Shown here one piece after another: positions 1 through 10,300 of a stretch of 64,000 nt of DNA. Position numbers and translations under genes: made by a program. The notes beneath the pieces were generated by a model that saw only the letters and a list, made by a program, of their open reading frames with translations, did not search any database and was not told the DNA's origin. The stretch spans positions 164,507 through 228,506 of the forward strand of contig NW_003546296.1 in the NCBI RefSeq assembly GCF_000090795.2. The letters run 5' to 3'. The stretch is from Amphimedon queenslandica (taxonomy: Eukaryota; Porifera; Demospongiae; Haplosclerida; Niphatidae). Numbering within the stretch: position 1 is the first letter of the stretch; every line of letters begins with the position of its first letter.

Positions 1-2
1 CT

Positions 3-1122
3 TTAGAATTGGATCCTACTAATCTCCAGTCGATGATGGGACTGGCTGTTAGTTATACTAACGAGTCACTACAGTCTAAAGTGATCATTATTGTTTTATT
101 ATTATTACTAACCTTGTAATGCAGGCATGTCAGATACTTAAGAGATGGCTCCAAACAAACCCAAAGTATTGATATTAATAATTATTAACAGTCATTGTTC
201 TTTTCTCTCTTCTTTTTTAGATACAGTCTCTTAGTAGACCCAGCTGCTTCTACTGCCCCGCCCAAACCCTTTATGCATTCCTTCATGAGCAAAGAGGAAC
301 ACTCTGAGGTTGCAGAACTCTTCCTCAAAGCAGCTCAACTCTCGCCGGAGTCCTTAGACCCTGACGTGCAGGTGAACTGAATTGGGAGGGGTTCATAATG
401 AAGCCATACTATTGTGTGTTTAGATTGGGCTGGGGATCTTGTTCAACCTGTCAAACGAGTATGAGAAAGCTGTCGATTGCTTTAGAGCTGCTCTTGTCTC
501 CAAGCCAGAGGACGCCATGCTGTGGAACAAGCTAGGGGCTACACTAGCCAATGGAAACAAAAGTGATGAGGTATTATATTATAGCACATTGTAGTATTTT
601 AAAGGACCATAGACAAGCTATTGAAGCCTATTCCTTAATATTTTTAATTATATACTTTTCTGATGTTCTTATGTCATGTATAAAGTTCTTCAAATTAATG
701 CATTTTTATTGATACCGAGTGGTCCAATTTTATTAAATCCTCTATAGGCGATACATGCCTACAGGCAGGCCCTGGAGAGAGCGCCTGGCTTCACTCGCTG
801 CCGCTACAACTTAGGAATCAGCTGCATTAACCTTAAAGCATACAGGTTGTTAACACTAACACAAGCAAGACATTTGACAAAGATACTGACTTCTTGTTGT
901 TTTAGGGAAGCAGCAGAACATTTCATAACTGCCCTTGACCTTCAGAGAAGAGCAGAAGACTCCATCAGTGGATCAGTTGCTGGTACCAATTCAATGTCAG
1001 AGAGCATATGGTCAACATTGCGCCTATCTGTCCTGTACATGGGAAAAGAATATACGCCAATTTTGAATTTAGTTGACACTAGAAACCTTGATGGATTAAT
1101 AAAGGAATTTATTGGAACTTGA
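3..1122 (+). CDS. PEX5: Peroxisomal targeting signal 1 receptor PEX5, C-terminal part (gene runs off the left edge)
   Basis: PEX5 binds the C-terminal SKL-type signal of peroxisomal matrix proteins in the cytosol through TPR repeats and carries them to PEX14/PEX13. Six exons can be read: about 3-80, 125-167, 221-371, 424-570, 748-845 and 906-1122, all with GT/AG borders. The spliced product contains family hallmarks such as [34 protein letters not shown] and [10 protein letters not shown], covering the last TPRs and the C-terminal helical bundle. The first exon is incomplete, so the N-terminal WxxxF/Y region that binds PEX14 lies outside the window. The stop is 37 bp from the 3' end of the convergent gene at 1160-2059. 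A PEX14 gene lies at 57.3 kb in the same window. The identification is firm; the left border is the window edge. Confidence 0.95.
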
Positions 1123-1159
1123 CAGCCGATTATTATTATTTATTATTATTGTTATTATT

Positions 1160-2059
1160 TTAACAAATGAAAGTAACGATTAAAATTGCTAATAGACTTA
1201 TGACGAGTATTATTACAGCATGTCGAAAAAACGGAGTAAATTTATTGAGAGGAACTGATGAAGAATTGTCCATAAAACCAACAGAAACAGTAGACCCTTC
1301 CCATTCCATTGGCTCATCCCTGCATTCTGTCATGTGACTGGTTGGATGAGTCATGTGACTGGTTGGATGAGTCATGTGACTGGTTAGATGAGTCATGTGA
1401 CTTGTTAGACTAGTAATGTCCAATGTGGATAATCTCCAGGTTACATCAGTGGAGGGATCAAGAGAGCAGGCAGTATGGTAGTCTCGCCCCACCCCTTCGC
1501 TACTAGCAGTATGGCTACTGAGACTGTCGTTGGTTCTGCTGTTAAACTTTAGTCTAGGGGATACAAGGAATTTTCTTTTGTGATCTCTTTCACGTGAGTA
1601 TCCTTCATATGACGATGATTGGAATTGATTAGTATTTGCAATTAGATTAAGTTTCTCGATTTCTTTTAGCCATGGACTTCCTACAAAAGTAATAATCATT
1701 CATCGTTTATGATATTTAAGGCTGACCTCGTCTGATTCTGCTCTCTTCTCCCTCACTAATTGAAAGAGTATCAAAACTACCAATCACTTGATTCATGCGA
1801 CCATCAGCAACTAAAGAGCTTGCCTTTCTCTTCCTTCTACAAAAATTAAAAAAAGGAACAAACTTTTCTTTCAATATCTGTTATACTTTAAGCATATGGT
1901 AGAGATAATGATTATGAAGCAGAAAGTAAATGGTATGAGTCCATTAAACTTGGTTATCTCTAAAGTCCTGGATTCAAAGGGAGGAAAACACAAATCTTCA
2001 TTGCTAGAATTCTTAAACATGGCGCCATTTAACAAATGAGCACGCCTCTTTTGAGCCAC
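1160..2059 (-). CDS. Unknown protein with one C-terminal membrane segment and a heptapeptide repeat
   Basis: No family recognised. Three exons join in phase: 1950-2059, 1727-1836 and 1160-1680 (complement), giving about 246 residues. The N-terminal two thirds are hydrophilic and rich in Ser, Arg and Lys, with an acidic patch SFDTLSISEGEES. A tandem of four heptads (TSHMTHP-like) follows, encoded by a 21-bp DNA repeat. The last 22 residues are hydrophobic (VIILVISLLAILIVTFI) and end two residues after the segment, which suggests a tail-anchored protein with its bulk in the cytosol or nucleoplasm; that is inference. The donor of intron 1 (GTTTAA) is weak, so exon 1 is less certain than exons 2 and 3. 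It faces PEX5 tail to tail. Confidence 0.5.
1329..1412 (+). repeat. 21-bp minisatellite, about four copies, inside a coding exon
   Basis: Four head-to-tail copies of a 21-bp unit (core GTGACTGGTTGGATGAGTCAT), the last ones diverged. As 21 is divisible by three, the array encodes heptads in the overlapping minus-strand gene. Each unit also holds TGAGTCA next to CATGTG, matching AP-1 and E-box consensus sites; whether these are used is unknown. Confidence 0.85.
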
Positions 2060-2186
2060 ACCTTTTGGTATTCCAGTTTGCTACCACGTGCGTTCACATG
2101 GTGACAATATCTATGGTGATCAATGATTGATGCACTTTAATGAAGTGCATTATTCAAAGGAGGACAAAAACGAAGAAGAAGAAGGA

Positions 2187-3296
2187 ATGCTCTCTCTCTT
2201 TGTTGTGCTTTTTGTAGCATTTAATTTAGTTTCTGGTGAAAGAAATACCAACATTACCGAAGTCCAGAGATGTGCTAACATAGCAATAGGGAATGGTTGC
2301 TCCATGTCGTCTATAACTGCATTGATCAACAATACACTCCATGGATCTATTGCCTGTGGCAGCAGGAAAGAAGCCATATATGCAGCCAATGAATGTGGCA
2401 GCTCAAGCAATGGACAATACTGTGGAAAAGCTGACCTCTATCAAAGTGACCTCAATGCTTTACAAGACGACTGTCGATCTGTTCTGCAAGGGTCATATTG
2501 TAGTTCAAGTTCAAATTGTTCAGTAAAACTTCGCAGCTTGCGCTCTAGTCTTGGTTGCTGCATCAATGCTGTACTGAACCGATCTGATATCGAAAATAAT
2601 CATTATCTTGGACTTTTCACTCATGATTTATGGAATCGTTGTGGAGTGCAGACAGTTCCAGGAACCTGCTCTGCTGGTAACACACTATTGTACACATTCA
2701 CATCTCAGAGGAGCTGCAACCACACAGAGCTTCAAAACACTTTACTTGAAGATTACTGCATTACGACTAGACAGACCCAGATTCAAAATGCTCTCCGTGG
2801 AATGTCCAGCTGTGATCCTTACATTGACTATTACAACAGTGTGTGCTCCGTTGACAGCTCAAACAGATATTGTCTTTCCATTAATAATTTGACCTACATT
2901 CAGGAAGCTTACGTTGACCCAATTATAAGAAGCTGCTTTGCAGGAAATGCCTTGAACTGCTCCTCCAGCTGTGTTAATTATCTGACTGTATTTAAAAATG
3001 ACTATGGTTGCTGTATGAACGCATTATTCAACTCCACATTCGCTGAAGTACATGACGTGTATCATAGCACTCCCGTTAGAATTGGATTCGTCTACCCAAC
3101 TTGTGGCATAGAACCTCCTCCCCTTGGCTGCAATTTACGCATCATTGCACCTGCTGATGGTAACAATGGTGGCAATAATGGGAATAACGGCAATACCACC
3201 AGTGGTATAGGCAGTGTCACTCAAAATGGAGGAGGGATCTCGTTTCTAATTGCAGCTGCAGTTATCCTCCTTCTTCTCGGAGCTATCTTCACCTAG
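2187..3296 (+). CDS. Intronless cysteine-rich secreted or surface protein
   Basis: A single-exon gene of about 369 residues. I start it at the second Met (2187) because this puts a clear signal peptide first (MLSLFVVLFVAFNLVSG); the frame is open 20 codons further upstream to 2127, but that stretch is charged. The mature part holds about 30 Cys residues, many paired or in CSSSCxxY-type motifs, and many N-glycosylation sequons (NIT, NNT, NCS, NRS, NST). The pattern around GCCINAVLNRS recurs later as GCCMNALFNST, so the ectodomain is probably two repeats of one Cys-rich module, near residues 25-180 and 180-335. A Gly/Asn linker and a hydrophobic end (ISFLIAAAVILLLLGAIFT) with almost no cytoplasmic tail suggest a GPI anchor or one membrane segment. 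No named domain recognised. Confidence 0.75.
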   Translation: MLSLFVVLFVAFNLVSGERNTNITEVQRCANIAIGNGCSMSSITALINNTLHGSIACGSRKEAIYAANECGSSSNGQYCGKADLYQSDLNALQDDCRSVLQGSYCSSSSNCSVKLRSLRSSLGCCINAVLNRSDIENNHYLGLFTHDLWNRCGVQTVPGTCSAGNTLLYTFTSQRSCNHTELQNTLLEDYCITTRQTQIQNALRGMSSCDPYIDYYNSVCSVDSSNRYCLSINNLTYIQEAYVDPIIRSCFAGNALNCSSSCVNYLTVFKNDYGCCMNALFNSTFAEVHDVYHSTPVRIGFVYPTCGIEPPPLGCNLRIIAPADGNNGGNNGNNGNTTSGIGSVTQNGGGISFLIAAAVILLLLGAIFT

Positions 3297-3614
3297 AAAC
3301 ATTGCAGCTGGCCTGCAGACTAGTTAAAAACTTCATTATAACATAATGTATATCTTAACCCATGAATGAGTGAATCATTATTATTATTATCATTATGTTA
3401 TGTAGTAATTTAGAGAACTAGTAAAATTTGTTTAATAGGACTCCATAATATAAGGAGGATGCTGTCTCCTAAGCAACAGTAACCATATTTTCTCTTACAA
3501 GTATATCTGATCTGATTGACTCTGTTTTTACATTCACAATTACTTCATGATAAACCAGTACAGCTACAAGGGAAAGAGTATTTGAACATAGAAAGTGTCC
3601 AGACAAGCAAAGCA

Positions 3615-5612
3615 TTAGAATTTGAATTCTTTGAGTTTCTTTGTTGATTTAGCTGCAGCAGGCACTTCAGCCTTCTTCCTCTTGTGCTAAAATACAAATC
3701 AAGACAACCACTGATCAATCAACTATCAGACATACGGTACCTTTTGTCTAGCAGCGTGCTCAGCTACCATGTCGCTAAGATCCTCCTTCTGAAGAACTTT
3801 ATCCTTTACCTGTTCATACCTACATGTGTATAAAAACCATAATCATCATTATTAAATACATTTCATGTTATAGATAGGATCAGTATTAAGTCCATTAATT
3901 TTACTTTTGAGTCATTGCTGACGAATCCAGTTCAAGTTCACTTGGTTCTAGAGATATTTCAATTCCTTCAGTATATCCAGCACTCTACAAGGAGAGAGAG
4001 AGGGGGGGGGGGGAAGAGAAATGAGATAGATAGCTTTTAAAAAATAAATCAACTTATACCTTTCTTAATGTGACATTTCCAGGCACACCCTATAATGTTA
4101 ATAATAAAAGAAATATAATTAAAAAATTTAAATCAACTAACAGCTGCCATGTCGTACACATGTGATGATCCCATCATTGCCCCACCCACTGAAGAGACCT
4201 TCTCAGGCAGTACAGTATATAAAGCAGGAGTGTCACCGCTATAGATTTATGAGTCATAATGAGTCGTAATGACATCATAAGGGGATTACCCTTGTTCCAT
4301 GGCCTCTTCTATCTTTTTCTTCCTCAGCTGGATCATTTCCGGTGTCTCCATACCAGCTGGTATTGATGTAAGACCACTTGGAGTTACCAAACTGAAGGGG
4401 GAGAGTCAAAAGAAACAATAATAGATCCAAGGCACACACTGCTGCTATACCCCTACCCTTCCATTGGCGTGATCATTCCCGGCTGTATCTCGTCAGCTCC
4501 TTTCTTCTCTTCATCAGACTCATCCTGCAAATCATGAAACAACACATAATACACATATGTACAGGGTCACACCAAATTTTGCCAAAAATGAAAAGTAGAG
4601 AATTCTCAATTTTTATAGCATTCCCTGATACATATATATGTTCTTATGTTGTGTAGAAAGTTTGAGCTGATTCAGATCAAAATTGGATTTTTTACGAATT
4701 TTTAAAGTTGCTCCAAAATTGGGTAAAAGTCCCTGTACTATAGTACATGGTCACGAGCAAAATTTTGCCAAAAATGAAAAGTAGAGAATTCTCAATTTTT
4801 ATAACATTCCCTGATACATATACATGTTCTTATGTTGTGTAGAAAGTTTGAGCTGATTCAGATCAAAATTGGATTTTTTACGAATTTTTAAAGTTGCTCC
4901 AAAATTGGGTAAAAGTCCCTGTACTATAGTACATGGTCACGAGCAAAATTTTGCCAAAAATGAAAAGTAGAGAATTCTCAATTTTTATAACATTCCCTGA
5001 TACATATACATGTTCTTATGTTGTGTAGAAAGTTTGAGCTGATTTCGATCAAAATTAAATTTTTTACGATTTTTTAAAGTTGCTCCAAAATCGGGTAAAA
5101 TTCCCTGTACTATAGTACATGGTCTCGGGCCAAATTTTGTCAAAATGAAAAGTAGAGAATTACCAATTTTTATGACATTCCCTGATACATATACATGTTC
5201 TTATGCCTCACCTCCTCCTCCTCCTCCTCCTCTTCTTCCGATGATGATTCAAGTTCCCCCCAAAGTGTTGGGTCTATTTCCTCTTCCTCCCCAATGCTGG
5301 GTCCCTGTAAGCCACACCCAACAATCATCACATGAGTGTCACATGACCCACCTCTCTATGCATTCCAAATACGTCTCCATAAAGAGGCCGACCCATTTCA
5401 TCGACTGGGGGCTTTCCCCACCCACCAACAAAATACCCAAATGAACATCCCTTTAATTAGAAAAAATAATTTCTTATTTAAAATCTTTAAATATGATTAC
5501 TTCTGGTATGGGTGCATTAAGTCCAGCAATCTTTAGATTAGGATAAGATGGAGGCGGACCGTAACGCTGCATGGCTATTAACCAAGGGGGAGGGAACTTT
5601 TGCTTACCCTAA

Positions 5613-5657
<45 letters not shown>

Positions 5658-6994
5658 CATTAATCTTACTGTTCCAATTGGCATTCCCAGTGCTATTCTC
5701 AGGTCGTCACTGAGGTCTCCTGGCTTACGATCTCTCAGTCTCGTCTCAAATTCCTTACCCTAACGAGGGGTGTGGTCAATTAATAACAACTACACCAACC
5801 CACCTCATAATAAAGGTCACCGTGGATAGTCATTTTAGGTTTGGTCTGCCATTTAAAGAAAGCGTCGTGAAGTTTTTGATAATCGATCGTCAGTTTCCCG
5901 AGTTTCGGTCTAACTCTTTCCCTCGTCCGCTGCTTCAAACTCTTTGCTTCCTCTTTGTCCTCCAAAGCCGACCTCATCTCCATGATACCAGTTGCCTTGA
6001 GAAAAGGAGAGAGAGGAATATCTCCATTATTCGTTTTATCTCTACCTTGATGAACTCCGGCAGACTAAAAGGAGGTTTCTCTATACCTCTCTTCCCCTGG
6101 AGATACTTCCTCTTAAAGCACCAGTGACGAGGTACTTGTACCGTATTACGAGCAGACTGACCGCGCCCACTTAATCAATAATTAATAATAAACGTGAGTT
6201 GTTACCTTCAAGTATATCAGGAGGTGCGGGTCGTGGGCGGAGACATCGTGCATTTCAACAAGGTCGGGTCGTTCCACCAGCTGCTTCAGTTGAGCAACAC
6301 TCATTCGACTCAATCGCCGGAGTTTCTTTTTAGAGAGTTGGGGCTCATCTGACTTCTTCTTAGTCTAGAGAAAGGGAGAGAGAGAGAGAGGGTAGGAGTT
6401 TAAATTGTTTAATGTCTTACGTCTTCATCATCAGAATCATCACCAAGGAGAACACCTTTCTTAATGCCCTGAAAATAAGCAAAAAATTTAATAATAATTT
6501 GATAATAATTTAATTAATAATTTACCAGAATGCCTCTGGAAGAGGAGTGAGATGAACTTTGACCTTTATCTCCCTGATCACTGTCGCTAAGCTACATTTG
6601 AGAGATACGTGTTACATAAACACTTTCTTTTTACTTTAAAAGCTTCAAAAACTTTATTAAATTGATAAAAATTTGGATCAGTCGGCTTTATCCCTGGTTC
6701 CGGAACATACCTTGAAGTAGGTGTGGCCAAAATGTCATATTTGGGTATCATCACTTACTCTATTTCTACGTCTGGTTCTGCTGAGTCAGCATTATCTTCG
6801 GTGGTTTCATTCGAAGCTCTGTGTGCTTCAATTCTTTTCTGAATTTGCCTTCTCTTTCTCCTTTTTTTCTTCTTCTGGTTCTTAGTCTACAGGAAGAGGA
6901 AGAGAATGTCACAAAAATAAATCAAACTAACCTCTTTTATCTTGTCTTCTACTTGACCTTCTCCATTTTCAGCTACCACATGAGTATCTGCCAT
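3615..6994 (-). CDS. SF3B2: Splicing factor 3B subunit 2 (SAP145), U2 snRNP
   Basis: SF3B2 is part of the SF3b complex of U2 snRNP, anchors U2 at the branch site and binds SF3B4. More than ten short exons read across the complement strand and give the family sequence in order: Lys-rich KKKKRKRRQ segment, LSKKKLRRLSRMSVAQLKQL, ATRNTVQVPRHWCFKRKY, IDYQKLHDAFFKWQTKPKMT (the DUF382/PSP core), LYYEGKEFETR, MQRYGPPPSYPNLKI, GWGKPPVDEMGRPLYGDVFG, an acidic run, PAGMETPEMIQLRKKKIEEA, and the terminal KEFKF. The ATG at 6994 follows AATAAA and begins MADTHVVAENGEG. Human SF3B2 has about 300 more N-terminal residues including a SAP domain, which I do not find here. The gene either lacks it or has an unseen 5' exon. 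One intron carries a 186-bp repeat array, another a microsatellite. Head-to-head with kazrin, 345 bp apart. Confidence 0.93.
4560..5206 (+). repeat. 186-bp palindromic repeat array A (about 3.4 units)
   Basis: Tandem units in an SF3B2 intron. Corresponding points (GTAGAG) lie at 4595, 4781, 4967 and 5152, a period of 186, 186 and 185 bp. Each junction has the palindrome TGTACTATAGTACA. Units 2 and 3 share a private variant (CACGAGCAAAATTTTGCC) not seen in other arrays, which points to local amplification after arrival. The array breaks off mid-unit at its right end. Confidence 0.95.
5612..5656 (+). repeat. (AAT)n microsatellite
   Basis: About 15 AAT repeats within an SF3B2 intron. Confidence 0.95.
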
Positions 6995-7339
6995 TTTATT
7001 CCTAGTTATTAAGTGCCACACCTATTATTAATCAACCCATCAAACGCCCACGCACTTTCAGCCACACCCACATGAATCTTGAGCTTATCAACATTCTCCA
7101 AGGTGTGTTTGTGTGTGGCTTTCTTGAAGGCCTTCTTCCTTTTCTAAAGTGCATTCCGCTCCTTGTAGGAGGAGAAGAATAAGGGATAGCAGGAGCAAAG
7201 TGCATCACAATAAAGCTAAACCGCTTGTCTCTCGGCTCACTCACAAGTTAACCTTACAAGCGTTAGAGAGATTCCATTCCATTCCAGAGCTAATTTTATC
7301 TAAAAGGGGCTACTCTCTCAGAAAAGCCTCCAGACTTGC
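6995..7339. promoter_or_regulatory. Shared head-to-head promoter region SF3B2 / kazrin
   Basis: The ATGs of the two divergent genes are 345 bp apart, so this stretch must hold both 5' UTRs and both promoters. No clear TATA box is seen. It contains several CCACACCC-type motifs. A Lys-rich open stretch on the minus strand (about 7080-7146) has no gene context and is not called. Confidence 0.6.
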
Positions 7340-10300
7340 ATGGCCGCCGTACAGAGGACTCCTACGCCTATTGATCCAAGGAGCCGAATGGCTTTCATAG
7401 AGTCTATGGAGGAAGAACTAAAGAGGGTGCAGGAACATTTAGGGAGAAGACAATGGAAGCAGAGAAACAGTTCCACCATGACTCATTCTGCATCGAGCAC
7501 TTCTTCATCAAGCACTTCTTCATTCAGGAAACAGCAAACGTACTACACCCTGGCAAGGAGCAACCCTGCGACTAGGAGGAAGAGACTGTGGGAGCCAAAA
7601 GATGAAGAAGACAGTGACGAAGCTACCGCAGCACTCTATCGAGCAAACAGCGCCCAAGACATCTTGCTAAACCATCACCACAGGCGGTCCTCCATCAGTA
7701 GCTGCAGCAGCAAGTCCCCTACCTCAAGCCCAGAGCCAATTCGAGTCAAATCTCCTCAGAGACTCCCTCCTTCAGGAGGTTATGGGAAAGAATCGCCTTT
7801 TGGCTCACCAACAAGAAGAAGACTCAGCTCCCCAATGAGAGGCAGGAGCACTTCTCCTGCTAGCTGTCTCCTACAAGACAGCCCAATTTACTTCCTTGAC
7901 GACAAAAAAGAGGACCAAGTGGAGAATAGTCTCTCCAACGCTACACATCTTGCCGTTAAAGAGATGGCCTATGCATTCCGTGATGCAGTTTTTCCTGATG
8001 AGTCCTACGACGCTGAAGAAGATGATCAGGAGGAGGAGGAGGAGGAGGAGGGAGGGGAAGGAAGTGATACCAGAGAGGTAATGCCCTCGGCCCTTGATGA
8101 CCTTTTCACTGCAACCGATTCCGAAACTAGTCAGTACTCAAATCAAAGTGATCAAAAACCAACCGATTGTAACACTAAAATCAGTCCCGTTGATCAAATA
8201 AGTGTCAAAAAATCGTCTGATTTGAGATCTGAATTGATTAGTTCTCAAGGTCCAAGACCAGTCCCTGTTGTTGCCAACGGTAACGAGTCAACAAAAAAAC
8301 CAGAGACTGTAACACACTCAATATCGTATGAGAGATCTCAACTTGATAATCTCAAGAAAATCAAAGAGCTGAGGCTGGAGAAGGAAGAATCAGACAAGCA
8401 GCTGTCGAGAATGATAGAGCAACTTCAGCTCCAACTGAGGGAAAAAGAGAAAGACATTGACTCACTTCAGACGCAACATTTGATGGAAATAAAAGTACGA
8501 GAAGAACGGATTAAGAAACAGAGTAGACAAAACGCCAGACTTGAGAGAGAAAAGTGGGACCTGCTTAAGCGAGCGAGAGAGGCAGCAGAGCGCTCCGTTA
8601 ATTTAAGAACCAAACTGGACCTTCAGGACGGATCAATGAGATCACTACAAGTTGAAATGGATAGAACTAGGGATGAGATGTCCTCAGTCAAAGCTGCCAA
8701 TAACAGTCTGAGGGCGCTAGTACGAGATCTTAAAACTAAAACCCAAACCTTTGATGTCGGAATTCAAGTTGATATGATTGTGCCACACCCACAAGTGGTT
8801 GGCATGGAAACTCATCAAGAGAATGGTCAGCGAGAGGAACCAGGTGAGAATGACAGTGGTAACGCTAGCGGAGGGGGAGGTGCTGAACTAAACATACTGG
8901 AAGAATGGGCGGAGAATATGAGCATAACTTCATCTCATTATGATGGCCGAGAGACCACGCCTACAAACTCATTCCTTGAGAGACAAGGGAAAGAGAGGAG
9001 GAGTATGAAGAACCTGTTGAAATTCAAATTCCGTCGCTCATCAAGCACTGGAAAACAACGACACAGTTCGACCAGTCTCACTAGGGCCAGTACCAGCACC
9101 TCTAGTCTAGGTAAGGAAAGGGGCGGGACCTTGTATTGGGTGGGTGTGGTTACTGTCATAATTACGGAGTGAGTGAGTCTCAAAAATGTATAAATTTTGT
9201 ATTATTTTATGGCTGAGCTATTTTCTCAGCCACACCTGAATTTAAATAACTACATGTACCTGTGTATCTAATGATACAACATGTCTCTGCTTTTACTGAC
9301 CTGATGATAAGGCATTGCAGGGGTGTATCTAGAAATTGAAGGAGGGGGGTGCCGAGGGTGCGCGAAGCGAGCCACGATTTTGGCCACATCCACTTTTACG
9401 GCGGTAAAATGGCCTTTTCCTGCATTTTCGTCAATTATGGGTGGGGCTAAGATCATTTCAAGCATACTGCTATGTTACTGGTACTTCTGATTGCTCCTTA
9501 AAGCACTGGAAACTGCTGAAATCATGATCAGGGGGCTAGATAACTTTGTTAAGAGGCTTGGTAGTGATGCAAGAGTCCAGGACTTCAGTAATTTTTTCTG
9601 AGCCCAGCCCTGAGGGGGGTGCTCAAGCCCCTTCAGCCCCAGCCCAGCCCTGAGGGGGGTGCTCAAGCCCCTTCAGCCCCCCCCCTAAATACGCCTCTGC
9701 ATTGTGTGCCTAATGTAAGGTTTGTTGGCAGGTTGTCACAGCTATTTATAGTGAACCAAATGGCCTGAAACATTAGCCTATGCACGTTTAGATTTAACCA
9801 CAAATTAATGACATGTGAATCGTGTAGAGTATATTCTACTCACAGACCAAAGCTAATGTACCCACACATACACACACACACTCACACGCAGTGACAGTGA
9901 CAAACAAACGCTTCTGTTATTGTTATTACAATGAAGTTATGAGCTTGTGTGGTATACAGGGATTCCACTCTCAGCCTCTCTTCCTTTCTTCAATAAAAAC
10001 TGCTTTCAGTTAGAGAATTCCTCCACAGACAGTATGAAAGCCATACTGGGCTGAGCATGAGTAGAAAGAGCCTCTACAATTTACAGTTATAGTAATTAGG
10101 AGGTAGAATTATTAATAAGTATAATATAGTGTGTTCCAGAAATAAAATATGACTAGATCAAAGTCATTATAGGCCCAGAGTGCATGTAGTTATATGCAGC
10201 CTCTGGTTTATCAGGAGGGACTGGGCAATACCCAAGTCAATAACAGGAGACTGACTGTTGCATAACTGGCGGAGCAAACTTAGTTATGCCACCTGCTTTG

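Noticed and set aside
7080-7146. Lys/His-rich minus-strand stretch between SF3B2 and kazrin
   Set aside because: Has an acceptor-like start but no upstream exon, because the kazrin coding exon begins 190 bp away.
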